NCBI GenBank assembly: GCA_033816765.1
Contig: CM066289.1
Coordinates: 1,116,001 to 1,180,000, forward strand
Length of the DNA stretch: 64,000 bases
Source of the DNA: Nothopassalora personata
Lineage: Eukaryota; Ascomycota; Dothideomycetes; Mycosphaerellales; Mycosphaerellaceae
Reading direction: 5' to 3'
In this document: one piece after another, positions 30,935 through 43,155 of the stretch
Layout: each line of letters opens with the position of its first letter
Numbering within the stretch: position 1 is the first letter of the stretch
The notes under the pieces: model-generated
Database searches by the model: none
What the model saw: the letters and a program-made list of their open reading frames with translations, nothing else
Told to the model about the DNA's origin: nothing
Position numbers and translations under genes: made by a program

Positions 30935-31144
30935 GGGAGGGGAGGCAATTGTAAGGGGTAGCCTAGTAGCTAACCCTTATATATAGCCTTACATATAACA
31001 TACGGTCGCGACCGGCTACTAAGCCGCACGTAACACGTATACGTACACCTTGCAACGCGCAATGCGTCTTAAACAAAAGGCAAGAATTAGTTTATCTACG
31101 ACTAGAGGTCGTAGGCGTGCTATATATTACGATATCCCTTAACA
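30935..31144 (+). repeat. Element C polypurine tract and 3' LTR
   Basis: The purine-rich gggaggggaggcaat (30935-30949) abuts the 3' LTR 30950-31144. cctac follows as target duplication. This copy has more TpA changes than the 5' LTR. Confidence 0.9.
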
Positions 31145-31149
31145 CCTAC

Positions 31150-31480
31150 TTACGTAAGCACCGCTCTATACTACTACAACTCGGATAGGCCTACATAGGG
31201 TAGTTAGTAGACATTATTTTAGTAGTTAATAAGGGGGGTTGTTAAGTATACACCCGGTAGCGTATTAGCATCTAGTTTATAAGGTTAAAATCACGGTTTA
31301 AGGTCTAAGGTTCACGGTTAAGGTTATTACTTAAGGTTAAGGTTTAAGGTTAAGGTTTACGGTTAAGGTCGACTAAGGTCAAAAACACTTAAGGTCTAAG
31401 GTATTTAGCAACAATTACGGTTATAAGGTCCTATTAAGTAACAACTAGTATTAGTACACTCTAAAGTAAGCACTACGTAA
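31150..31480. other. Unassigned leader of element K
   Basis: No gene is seen. It contains the hexamer-repeat tract at 31281-31412. It should be the 5' flank or leader of K, separated by element C from 15228. Confidence 0.4.
31281..31412. repeat. Degenerate hexamer repeat (ggttaa / aaggtt)
   Basis: About twenty imperfect units of aaggtt, aaggtc, cggtta and similar. It resembles neither the TTAGGG telomere repeat nor any element end known to me. Confidence 0.7.
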
Positions 31481-34400
31481 CAATAGATACGGCTGCATCA
31501 CTAGAAAAACTTAGCACCTTTACTAACATAGGTAGAGGCTACGAATAGCCTATAAACCCTACGAAAATAGAAGGGGTCTATAGGGATTCTATCCCTTATA
31601 AGGAGATAGAGGAATCTGAGGAAGGGAAAACACCTAAATCTAGTAAAGAAGGGAGAAGCGGAACTAGCGCCGCTAAATTAGGTATAGGTATAGGAACGAA
31701 TAGCACAATTAGAATAGATGCTATAACTACCCTCTTTAGACGATTAGTAGTAGTAATAGAAAACGCTAGCCCTCGCTTTCTACCTCTAGGAGGTGCTAAG
31801 AATCCGTTCTTTAATAGCACTAATACTACTAAGTTCTAGGAGCGGTTTAGCGACCTAATAGACTAGTATCCGCCTCGGGCATCTATTAAGAAGGATGATT
31901 TCTAGGGCAGGTTTAAGCGCAATTGCGAAACTACTATCCGGCGCGTAGTTATAAGGCTATAATACTACCTAGGTAGCTTACTAACAAGGCACGTTTTAGG
32001 AGGGCGTTCTTATTAGAGTTCTTAAGGTTTAACGCCTACTCGATATTAGGGAGTCGGGAATATCTTAAGGAGATTATTAGGGCGTAGTAAGGCAAGAGGC
32101 CTAAAGAATAAGATATAAAGGAATTCATCCGCCTATTTATATCCTTAAGTAATCTAATTAAACCTAAGGATTTGGATAATAGCTCCCGGAGTCGCCTTCT
32201 CCTTTAGGGATTATTAGAGGCAGTCGCGAAAGCGGTCTATAAGGCTTACGGGCTTTACCTAAAGTAACCTAAGAAGTTTAGGGACTTTTAGAGGATTCTC
32301 GATAAAGCTACTAGCATCGTAGATAGTAAGGAGGGATAGAAAGCTATATATATATAGATTTCCCTCTTACTTTACCTTAGCTATACCGCTTAGTCGTAAA
32401 GTAAATGCCGCGCCTTAAGCCTAAGATTAACACGCTTAAGAAGGCTACCTCTAGGACTGTTATTAATAATAACCTAATCTAGAAGGTAGCTAAAATAAGT
32501 ATACGTATATACTAGCGCGGTCGCGTCGCGGACGCGGGCACCTTCTACCCGAGCGAGAATTAATGCTCTATACAACCGGAGAGGTACGACCTAGATACTA
32601 AACTATAGGTTTACGTAATGTAGCGTCCCCTATCGTAGAATCGCGAACAGTCTAAAGCGATAGATAGTTGTTACTACAACTGTAGTAGCTCGAAGTACTA
32701 GGCTAGCAATTATAGGGCGATAAGGTCCTTAATATTCCGGGGCTACGTATACCTCGTCCCGAATAACTAGTAGTATCTAGGGAAAGAAGGCAATCCGCGT
32801 CCTACTAAGTTTAACTTTCGGAGGGACTATAGTAAACCGAAACTACTCTATATGCTCCCTCTACTCGAAGAACATTATAGACCGATCGAGTTTAATAACT
32901 AGTATAAGATTCCCGTACTACGTAAGTAATAGATAGGTAGGGACTATACTAGGGTAACTAAGGTCACGCCTCCTAATTATTCTAAGCCCCCTCCTAACTT
33001 TAGGCATTTAATAGAGTATAGCCCTTAGGACGTACGGTCTAGCTAAACGGAGAAGGCTACTAGGACATATTAGGTCTTATTTGGAGAAAGTGAAGCGGAG
33101 TAGGCGATCGACTTAGGCGAACTTAACGAGGTATCTACCTATCCTATGTAGTCTAATAAAGTAAAAGGGAAGGCACCCGTAGGCATTCTAAAGAATCCGC
33201 ATCCGAGGACCCGGTCCTTAGCCTAGGATCTACGAGCCCGAGCTAAGGCTACTAAGAAAGTTCGCCTACAATTAGAACAGGAGATCCGGTAAGCTAAGAT
33301 TAACTAGTAGGAGGTTGAAATAATTAACGAAGTTAGTACTTAAATAAGCGAAACTTAATCATTAGCTAAATCCCGGGTAACCCTAGGAAGGGGAAATAAT
33401 GCCTAAGTAAACAGACTAGGGAACGATACTAATAAGGGACTGCCTAAGGATATGCCTATTAGTCCCGTAAACGCCCCCTTTGCATAAAGGAAGCGTATAT
33501 AGAATACTAAGACTATAAGGATTAATAACTACGTCCGACAATATAGTTTAGCTAGTAATAGCCCGGTTATAAAGGAAGAGGGTATTATCTACTAGATTGA
33601 TTAGATCCTCTAGATAAAGTTTCCTAATGTAAACGCCTAAGATTAGTTTCGATATAGTTGCTAGTTCGAGGCTGCCCTCTTCGGTCGCGTTACTAACACC
33701 CCCGCTCTTTAGGAGAAGCTCGCTATAGTACGACGTCTTATAGGAAAGGACCCTAAGGTTCGCACTAGATAAGTAGTTACCTATAAAGATAAACCTAAGT
33801 ATAATAAGGAGGTCTTCCGCGAAGATAGTTAGGCCTAGTATGTCGGAGTGTATTTAACTATACTTTACTCTAAGGGTGCGGTCCCTACTACTAAGCTATA
33901 TAAGGACGTTAAGAAAAGTATTAAGCTATTACTAATAGAAAGGGCCTTATTCGATAAGATGCTCTACAACCGGGAGGCAGTCCTCGCTTAGGATTTTAGT
34001 TATATAAGGCAAATTAGGCACGACGTTATACTACCTTAGAAGATTAACACGTTCCCTTATAGGCTATAGTAGGCACGCCCTATCCGGTTGTACCTAAGTC
34101 TTAGGGCAATTGTTAAACGCATAATTAGAGCCCGGATTAAGAACAACATCCTAGAATACTTATAAGGGGCATATTCTAATAGCTAGTTCCTAGTCGTAAA
34201 GAAGGTTAATACCTCTAGAAGCGATATACTATATCGGTTAATTAACTTAGCTATGCTCCTAAATAAGGTTACTATACGCGATACTAACATTCCACCGGAC
34301 ACGGATAGCTTCTTAGAGGATTTTACCGGGTACCGAGTCGCTTCACTTATAGACCTGTTTTTAGGTTATAATTAGATCACTTTAGATAAGTCCTACCGGG

Positions 34401-36990
34401 ACTTAATAGCGTTTATAACCCCTCTTAGCCTAGTACGCAACACGACTCTACCTTAAGGAGCTACTATTTTAGTTGCTTAGTTCGTACGTACGGTAATAAA
34501 GATTCTACTTAATTATATCTCGTATCGAGCGAAGCCGTTTCTCGATAACATCGGTATTAAGGGACTAACTAAGGACTATAGAAATGCCGAAGTAGAGCCT
34601 AGGTTAAGGAAATAGGTCGTTAAGCATATCGTTTCCCTAGATCTCGTTCTTACTAACCTAGAAAGAGCTAGTACGGTAGTTACTAGAGGCAAATCCTAAT
34701 AGTTATACGAAAAGCTTAAGATTGTTAGGTACGTTACTAGCCCGGATAGTCGCTATCCTAACCTAAAGGTTGTAGCTAAGATCCTAGATTAGCCTACGCC
34801 TACCTATATTAAGGAGGTCCGCACCTATATAGGGCTATATGTGTACTTCCGGATATAGATTCCCTAGTTCGTTATTATCGCTCGACTAATGTATAAGCTA
34901 CTAAAGAAGGACGCCGAGTTCACCTAGACAGAAAATAAGCAGTTCTTAAAAGAAGAGGTTACTAGATATCTTATATAGGCTCTAGCCTTAGTTACTCTCT
35001 ACTACTTACCTAGTGCTAGGTCTATCTTTATCTTAGTTAATACTAGCGGCACTAGATAGGGATGTATCGTTTCTTAAGAATTAATAGACAGTACCCGACG
35101 GCGTTACCCGGTACGGTATAAGAGCGGAATCTAGAACGCATTAGAATCTAGATATAATACTAGTAAGCGGGAATGCCTTAGGGTCCTTAAGGGGCTTAAG
35201 AAGATCTAGAGATATATTACTAGCGTTGATTTTGTCCTTAAGGTTAATGCTAAGACACTTATATAGTAGCTTAACCGGCCGGCTTTGGACCTGCCGAACT
35301 CGGCAATAGCCCGGTAGGTCGTATAGATTAGGTTATTTACGTTCGAGGTAAAGCACGTTACGGGGACTAGATACACTAGCCTAGATGCCCTATCTCGTAG
35401 GCCCTCTACACCTTAGGAACCTAGGGAAGCTAACGAAGACGAAGTCGACTAGATAATTAATAATAAGCTGTTCGGGTACCCGGAGCCGGTCGACACCTAT
35501 CTAGTTAAAATCTAGAAAATACGACATCTCGGTAACTAATATTCTAAGGGCTCTTAGTATCTTACTTAGGTTATAGAAACTAGGACCCGGCCTAATAGTA
35601 TTACCCGTACTAAGTACCGGCGGCTAGTAAGGAAGAGCGTTAACTTCTTTATCCGAGACTAATTACTATTCTTCTAGAAGCGCGAGGAGTACTGTTACAA
35701 CTTATAATTAACGATAATAAGGCTTAGAAGGAGATCGTTATAGAATGCTATAAAAGACACGGTTATCGTAGCGCTAAGGTCGTGTATAACCTTATTTCCG
35801 ATCGGTATTACTAGGACGGGTGCTTCGCCGATATCTCTACGTAGGTTCGAAGTTATACTCCCTATAGGTTTCGCGAAGGTAACTAGCGCGCTAGTAAGCT
35901 TCACTTATTGAGCCCTTAGGTCATTAGTAAGAAGTAGTACTCGGACCCCGTCTAGGTGCATAAAAATAGATACCTCCTAGTTACGCGCGAAGCACTTAGT
36001 AACTAGATCGAGGCTAGAGTAACGAGGGCACCTCCTAGCTCTAAGACGGTTACTAAGTTTCTATACGAAGATGTCTTCTATAGGCACGGCTACTATACTA
36101 AAATTGTGCTTAATAACGCTACGGTTTATGCGGCTAAGGTTAAGCGGTTACTCGTAGGGCTTAGTGTTCGAAGGATCCGAATATTACCGTACTATCCGTA
36201 GTCTAATGCTCCGGTCGAGGCTAGACACCGTCCGATTCTTATAGCGTTAGTAAAGCTTATAAGGAACATATACCGCGGATAGGAATAATAGGTATCCGCT
36301 ATGTTATAGGCTAATAGGACTACGACCTATCGTACTACTAGAATAACGCTAGCTTAGGTCCTATATAGCTATCGCACGATTCTACCAATTAAGGTTAAGT
36401 ACCCGACTTAGGCGAATTATTAATAGGGATCGGTTAAGACGACTAAGGACCTACTTGTAATACGTGCGCGTTAACTCTAGGCTCGAGACCTTAGTTTAGA
36501 AGAGCTACATGCTCGAAAAAAGCGACTAAGAGAACTTAGTAAGGACTACTTTAATTCTTACCGGAATGTCAACTTTATTAGTTTCTAGAAGGGCGACCTT
36601 GTTATAAGATTCGATAAGCTATATAAGGATGACTTCTTACGTAAGATCGGTTACCGATAGCAAGGTCTATATCGGGTGTCTAGTGTCTCTAGGGAGTTTA
36701 GTACCTATATTCTTAAGGAACTTAATAGTACGCTAATAAAGGGTGTTTAGGCACGGGAAAACCTTAAGCTAGTTCTAGAACTTCGCCCGGATAACATAGG
36801 AGTACTAAGCTTAGATAATAGGATCGATCTCGTAATAGGGGAGGGAGAAGTCGCTAATAGCGTCGCTAATAGTAAAGATAGTAGTAATTCGAACGAGATC
36901 GAGCCTATTACCGGCGAAGACGTACTACCTATAGGAGTTAACGAAAGGGGATCGTATCCTAAACCGGAATCTAAGAAGCTATAGGTTAGG
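31481..36990 (+). pseudogene. Element K: gypsy-like gag-pol relic, RIP-mutated
   Basis: On the plus strand a gag zinc knuckle is legible at 32672-32713. It has the spacing C-x2-C-x4-H-x4-C but reads Y-YN-C-SSSK-Y-(stop)ASN-Y, with first Cys, His and last Cys changed by RIP. Reverse transcriptase: FLEDFTGYRVASLIDLFLGY at about 34314-34370, then a PFLDNIGIKG box near 34535-34570. RNase H begins near 35030 (VNTSGT, catalytic Asp lost to Asn). The end of RNase H reads TRYTSLDALSRRPST at about 35370. Integrase zinc-binding is about 35740-35880 (H-GYR...RYYWDGCFADI...VRSYTPYRF). No LTRs were found. Inverted palindromic motifs lie outside both ends. It is a different gypsy lineage from A, C and G. 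Confidence 0.78.
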
Positions 36991-37779
36991 CCTTATAACC
37001 TTTCTATAGCCAAAATTTCATAGTTTAGTAGGATCGAGGCTAAGAACTAATTAGTTAGTAATAGCGTACGAAGTTTACTTCCCTTAGGTATATGTTACGT
37101 ATGCCCTTTAGTTTATTAAGCCGATTCGGTTATCTAGACTTTACTTTATAGGGTGTTCTTACCTTAGTTAGACCTTAGTTAGTAGAGTTATATTTACCGG
37201 TCCCGGGACCGGTAAATCGGATTACGTAATAGCGTAGTATGCCCCTACCAAATGCTTACCTAGGTAGTTACTAGCACTAGTTTTCGGTTACATACAGGGT
37301 CATCGGACCTTTAGTGTAACCTTAATAGTACTACTCTTACTACTTATAAGACTGGTCTCGGCGCTACTACCTTACAACGGTTATAGGGACATACGCTAAG
37401 AGGCATACTTAAGCGTAGCTCTCTACCTACTACTTCCTCTCTTTTTCTTTAAATACTAACACTATTACTAGAGCTACCGACACATCCATCTACTACTACT
37501 ATACACATTAGACGGTTCTTTAGCCTCTCTCTCTTTACGACCTTAACCTTCTTTAAAGCCCCCACCCCGATACTAAGCTTTTAAAGCTTACTAATACTCT
37601 AGAGTAGTACTACGAGATAGCTAGCTCTTACGATCTTACTACTAGCGAATCCTAGTTATTATAGCTTTAGCTAGTCTATCGTTACGCCCGGCTAGCTCGA
37701 GCATAGCGCTTACTAGTACTATTACTAGGCTTACCCGCCTACCTTAGACCTTATTCGAGTCCCTTCGCCTACCGGATAA
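36991..37779. other. Unassigned sequence between K and M
   Basis: No gene is visible. The right copy of the inverted palindrome lies at 37197-37212. A pyrimidine-rich tract (cctctctttttcttt) occurs near 37435-37452. RIP composition throughout. Confidence 0.4.
37197..37212. repeat. 16-bp perfect palindrome, right copy of an inverted pair
   Basis: ccggtcccgggaccgg, as at 15205-15220, with the flank taaatcggattacgtaatagcgtag matching the left copy's flank in inverted orientation. Confidence 0.55.
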
Positions 37780-40640
37780 CGTTAAGCATGTCCTTACTAA
37801 CACGAACACGCCGAAGTCCGCCGCTAATGTTATATTCCGAGAGCTTAGTCCTTAGAAGCGGGTTAAGGTGTTAAAGGACTTCTATAAGGGCTTCGAGAAG
37901 GTGTTCGAAGACTACTCCGTCTAGGTTAACCTGTTTTTCGAGGAAGTTAAGAGCGGTATAGGTAAGAGCTACTAGGATAAATTCCTTAGTAATAAGAAGC
38001 TTAATATCTTGTTTCCTATCGTCGGTAAGATTCGTAAGACCGGTTTAGAGATTCGTAACCGAGAGAAGACTCTTCGAGCTACGCTTACCCGCTACTAGCT
38101 ATAGTAGATAGATAATAAGATTCTTAATCGACGCGTTATCTCCGAGCTTTATAGTACTAATAGCGGGCGCCGCCAGTTCATAGCCTTTATTAACAAGTAC
38201 CTAGACTATAGTAGGGCTATTAGTAGAATTTAGAGGGTATTAATCTAGCGTACAAGGATTGGCCGTAAGGGCATAGATCGTAAGCGAATTCTAGAGCCTA
38301 GTAATCTTACCCGGTACGATAGGGAGGCTAAAGCACGTAGCATTAATCCGTAGTCGGCTAAGAGTAGGGAGATTATTAGAAGACACCGCCTAGCCGTCTA
38401 TAAGGATAGCCTTCTATACTTTATAGAGGGTACTATTACTAAGAAGTCCGCGTCCCTAGAGGACAGTATAGATTAACCTAGACTATCTAGCTAGTAATAG
38501 CCTTAGCTACGTTAGCCACTACCGGGTAGTAAAGGTAAAGGACGTATAAAGAGTACTACGCTAACTCTACTAGCCTCTACCTAGCCTATAGTCCTATCGA
38601 GAGGCGGTCGTAAGTCGAGTCGACTAAAGTAGCTCCGTATAGGCGAGAGTATAGGTAAGGGCATAACTACGCCTACTTAATCCTCGCCTAACCGAACGCT
38701 AGACGGCGTACCTATACGCGAAGGTAGTCCGCTAGGTACACCGGTTAGTACCCTACGATCTACTCTGGCCCTAACTAAGAATAGTAATCCGATACTTACT
38801 ATATTACCTTTAGCTATAATTAGGGATGTATTAGTCTTTAAGGATTAGATCCTATAAGAAGACGAGGCCCTCCGGATTAAGCGCGCTAACTATACCTATA
38901 ATAAGCGGTACTATAGCATTAAGTTTAGAAACTCAATTAACGTAGATAGCATTAACTAGCTACCTAAGTACCGGATGGCGGGCCTTAAGATGCTCGAATA
39001 TGCTGTCTCGGAGGTTCTTAAGAGGGATAGTAAGGTTAGCGCTATAATGTGCGATTCGTATATTCGAGATTTCTACTGTAAGGCCCTCTACTTTGTTACG
39101 AATCCCGGTATTACCGCTAATACCCTATATAAGCGCGCGCTTAAGGTCTAAGACTAGCTCTTTAAAGGCAAGAGTTTTTTAGCTATTAAGGTGAAGAATA
39201 GATCGTAGTTTCGCCCTAACAAGCGTAGTTAGAAGACTGTTAACCCGCTTAGCTACCTCCGTGTTCGAGGTAAAGTCGATACTACGAGTAGCATCGTTAC
39301 GTATACTAACTATAACTAGATCCTCGACAAATTTAGTATTAATAAAGCCGACTAAGCCGATCTTAATAGTACCGGTACCTACATTAATAGGAACATACTA
39401 TACTAGTATAATAACGCTAAACTAGCGCCGCGGGTTAAAACAGTTAGAGAGATAATAAGTCGAGAATTCGACGTATACCGATAGTACCTACGAGAATTAA
39501 ATAAGGTTAGTAACGGCGGCGTCTACTAGAACATGTAGTATTCTCTAAGCTAATAGATTATACGATAAGACCCCGGGCTATAGCTCTTATAAGTAGCGCT
39601 ATACCCTTAACACTATACTCGGTTTATCTCCTTCCCTAGGCCTACGACTTTTAGCTTTAATAGGGCTTATTAGGGGGTGACGCGAACACTATAGTATAGT
39701 ATGCTAGGGTCGACTTAAACCTCGAAATTAAAAACTACTAGACTAGCAACCGGCTTAATATACTATACTCTCTTAACTTAGAGGGCACTAGTAGGCCGGA
39801 GTTTTTACACGGGTTTTATAAGTAAGGGAATGCTAGAGAGTTTATCTAGTAGTGCCGGATTAACGACTATATAGAAGACGGCCGATTTAAGCGTTTCTTC
39901 TCGGTTAGGGTCTAGAATTACCTAAGTAAGAATAGCATTAGCTAGTTTAGAGAGGACCTAAGCGCTAGGCAAATACGGGTAACTACTATAGGCGTTCTAA
40001 TAAGGTAGGCCGCACATAAGAGGACGCTACGCTAGATTAACCCTTACTTTATCGAGATCCGCGACGATAACTATCTTAAACTCTAGAGAAGCTAGAGTAT
40101 ATACTAGGTGATAGACCTCTATCGTAACTTCAAGACGCTAAGTAAGAGCGCTACGGGGTTTAAGTATCGACGCCTAGTACCCGGCTATCCTTTTCCTACG
40201 GCCGTACACCTTAGTAGCATTAGCCCTCTATCCGATGCCCTAGCGGGTTTAAAGTCTTAGAACGATAACGAAGTTATCCTTAATGCTAGAAGGTAGCTTA
40301 ATACTACGGTCCGCCTAGACTCGGAGCTCTTCTATAAGAAGATGTATAATTAGCGCCTCCGAGCTATAAAATTAATATATAAGTAGCTTAGCTTAGTTAC
40401 TACTCTCGAGTAGATATGCTTTATAAGCGAAGGGCGTAATAAGAGCTTCTTCCGCAACTACTATAGGAACTTTACTAGCTAGCTACTTAGGGACGCGTCT
40501 AGTAAGACTAGTGTTAGCTACGATAACGAGTAGGTCTAGACAAAGGAGTTATGTAAGAGTAAGTGGAACTAAGTAGTTAGTGCGGGTTTATAGGCTCCTA
40601 GTTTCTAGTTAATTTCCGGCTACAGCTATAGCCTATGGGA
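37780..40640 (+). pseudogene. M: decayed protein-coding relic, not recognised
   Basis: One plus-strand frame stays protein-like over long stretches, with TAG at Trp/Gln-like places only. About 37845-38470 reads KRVKVLKDFYKGFEKVFEDY and on, Lys/Arg-rich. About 38500-38760 is low complexity (Ser/Thr/Gln/Pro). About 38800-39550 includes LKMLEYAVSEVLKRDSKVSA and VKTVREIISREFDVYR. About 40380-40560 reads TLEQICFISEGRNKSFF. Two adjacent frames may be needed between 39600 and 40380. I see no RT, integrase, transposase DDE or zinc motif. It may be a transposon protein or gag of an unfamiliar family; a host gene duplicated and then mutated is less likely. Confidence 0.45.
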
Positions 40641-40689
40641 TTCTAGTTCTAATTCTAGTTCTAATTCTAGTTCTAATTCTAGTTCTAAT
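40641..40689. repeat. 12-bp tandem repeat (ttctagttctaa), about 4 units
   Basis: Four near-perfect 12-bp units coding for Ser/Asn repeats in the M frame. Element H begins directly after at 40691. Confidence 0.85.
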
Positions 40690-40690
40690 G

Positions 40691-41116
40691 TGTTACGGTC
40701 CGGATTAAGCTACGACGACACGCCTAACTATTAGCTATAGAAATCACGTGCGTCGCACGAGATTACTCGCTTACTAGCGACTTAGTAATTCGAGATTACT
40801 CGCTTACTAGCGACTTAGTAATTTAAGATTACTCGCTTACTAGCGATTAAATGATTAAGACTAAAGACTAGTAATGTCTCCTTTATATTTAGGAACGCTA
40901 AAAACCCTTATAGTTTAGAAGCGTTTAACTTACTGTTTAATATTACTGTTTAGAATACACTATAACCTAACCTCTACCTTACTGCTACTTAGCCTTTATA
41001 AGACAAGATAGCTACTGCTTTATTACTCTCCCTTAACTTCCTATCGGCCCGAGAATAAACCCGATTAAGCTTATCTTCTTAACTTGTAATATTATTAGGT
41101 TATACTAAACCTAATA
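40691..41116 (+). repeat. Element H 5' LTR
   Basis: 426 bp, tgttacggtccgg ... aaacctaata (last ca mutated to ta). Its 3' half resembles G's LTR (gttatactaaacctaata). It contains three diverged direct repeats of gattactcgcttactagcga at about 40761-40852. gcgtttaa (40921-40928) complements ttaaacgc at 41120-41127 after the LTR, the same self-priming arrangement as in G. Confidence 0.88.
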
Positions 41117-41135
41117 GCTTTAAACGCCCTCTACG

Positions 41136-43139
41136 ATAGGAGACCGATGGAGTAAACGGGAAACACCCGCCCCTAGTAAAGTAAGTAGAGCCCGACGACC
41201 TTAGACCGCGAACGATGCTATTAATACCTTAGCTACTTATATAGGCAACGACACCCTTAAGGTTAGTAAGCTAGAATACTACTATAGCGACCGAGACAAG
41301 TTCGACACTTAGGTCTCTTAGATAGATATATACTTCTTATTTAACTCTATGCCTAAGAACCTTAAGCCTATCTTTACTACTACCTTTTTAAGAGGACGAG
41401 CACAGCATTAGGTTAAACCATTCCTTAGGAAATATCTAGACAGTAACGGAGAAGATAATGCCGACGGAATCTTTAGGTTATATAACTATCTTAAGTATAC
41501 GATAAAGAGCGTCTTTAGTATCTCTAATAAGATTACTACTGCCGTTCGTGTTATTTAGCATTTAACCTAGAAGACATCTACTACCGAATATACTACTAAA
41601 TTCTAGGAATACGCGTAACTTACCGATTAGGACGACGAAGCACTTTAAGTTATGTACCGAAGAGGACTAAAGGAGTATGTTAAGGACGAGTTAATAAGGG
41701 ACGGTCGGAAGATCGATAGCTTAGGCGACCTCGTTAGAGTTACGATTAATCTTAACAATAAGCTCTACGAGAGAGCTATAGAACGACGATACGACTCTAA
41801 GGTATCCGGAAAGGCTAGATATACACCGGGCTACGACAACCGTAATAGAGGCTTCTACGACAACTATAACAATAAGCCTAGGGATAAACCGTACTACGGA
41901 CTATAGCTAATAGAACTCGACGTTACCGAGAAAGGTCGTAAGATTAGGAATAGTAACGGGAATAGAGCATCCCGGAGTTCGAAAGAAACACGAACTTACT
42001 ACGGATGTAGCAAACCTAGCTACCTAGCAAGGGACTGCCGCGGTAAGAATATAGTGCGCCGCGAACAGTTTAATATAATGCAACCCCGAACTAGTAAATC
42101 TAAGAGTAGCGTTAGATCTCGAGGAGATACCGACTATACTCGGAGAGTAGGGGAGAGAGCTAGTAATAGAAGCACGACGCCTCTCCTAGACCCCTTAGAA
42201 GGACGAGGAGGATACTATAGGTAGTAAATAGTAGTTATTCCATTTAATACGAAGAACTAACTACGACAGTTTAATACAATAGTACGAAGAGTCGACTACG
42301 AGATCGAATCCGAATCTCGAAATAGTTATAGAAGCCTTCATTAGCGATTCTATTACTAAGACTCGTGTTAAGTTTACTACGCCGCGAAATTAGGCGTAGG
42401 GTATTAGCCTTAACAACTAAGAGGAACCCTAGGAGCGACGTATAGGCAAAACGCTACGCTCCGAGAAGTAGACATCGACGAATCCTACTTTAATAACGAT
42501 AAAAGCGATAAAGAAAACTAGGACCTAGGATAGAACGGATCGTAGTTACCGGAACTATAGGAAGAAAGTTAAGAAACTACCGGACTAGATACTATCGAAG
42601 AAGATTAGGATCCGGAAGAATTAAGCGAAGAAGATTCTTCCGAAGGAGAAGAGAGCAATACTAACGACGACAACAAATAACTAACCTTCACAATTAATGC
42701 ACCTAAGAAATTATACAATATAATCGTACACCTATAAAGAAGGCACGAGGAATTCCTACCTAAGATAGGCGAACGAAGGATACTATACCCTATTAAGTTT
42801 AATAAGACACTCGATACCCTACGAGGCATAGCCTAGGGATACCTACTTATAGAAACAACCGAGAATCTAGTAACCGCCGTTATAGAACGACTACCGATAG
42901 GGAGCCGAATAATAAGAACCGGATATCTTACACCGTTAGGAACATTTATATCGAATAAATTACGTAATATAGTATAACACGTACGCGTACTCTACTTAGA
43001 AACGTAGAAGATCTAGGAACGTTACCGAATATAGGTGTAGATATAGAAAGGCTCGCGCTAGGTTTAAGCGGAGGCCTCGAGACACGAAGTACGACGTTCT
43101 ATATACGAATAGGGAAAAGGATTAACTCCCTAGGAATAA
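41136..43139 (+). pseudogene. Element H gag, RIP-mutated
   Basis: The start codon position has ATA in place of ATG (41136). The capsid region follows G closely (FDTxV, FLRGRAQH, VMYRRGLKEYVKDELIRDG at about 41652). A remnant of the zinc knuckle lies near 41997-42038 with its first Cys as Tyr and its His mutated to Tyr. The acidic C-terminal extension lies about 42470-42670. The frame ends at TAA 43137-43139, aligned with G's gag stop. TAG stops are present throughout. Confidence 0.85.
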
Positions 43140-43155
43140 GCGACTAAAGGGAGTT
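43112..43155 (+). promoter_or_regulatory. Element H -1 frameshift signal (relic)
   Basis: GGGAAAA at 43112-43118, then a perfect 8-bp stem aactccct (43124-43131) with agggagtt (43148-43155). Position and spacing are as in G and A. Confidence 0.72.

Larger units (their letters stand above)
15234..31144 (+). mobile_element. Element C: RIP-mutated Ty3/gypsy chromovirus carrying three later insertions
   Basis: C has 195-bp LTRs (15234-15428 and 30950-31144), starting tgtaagggg and ending cttaaca, and a perfect 5-bp target duplication cctac (15229-15233 and 31145-31149). After subtracting F (with 5-bp TSD), G (5-bp TSD) and S2 (12-bp TSD), about 6.7 kb remain. That equals element D minus E, its inverted sister at 47527-59719. 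Content: primer-binding site, gag with zinc knuckle, pol with chromodomain, an antisense ORF and a polypurine tract. All frames are RIP-broken. Confidence 0.93.

Noticed and set aside
31281..31412. Telomere repeat array
   Set aside because: The units are ggttaa/aaggtt types, irregular and internal. They do not match TTAGGG.
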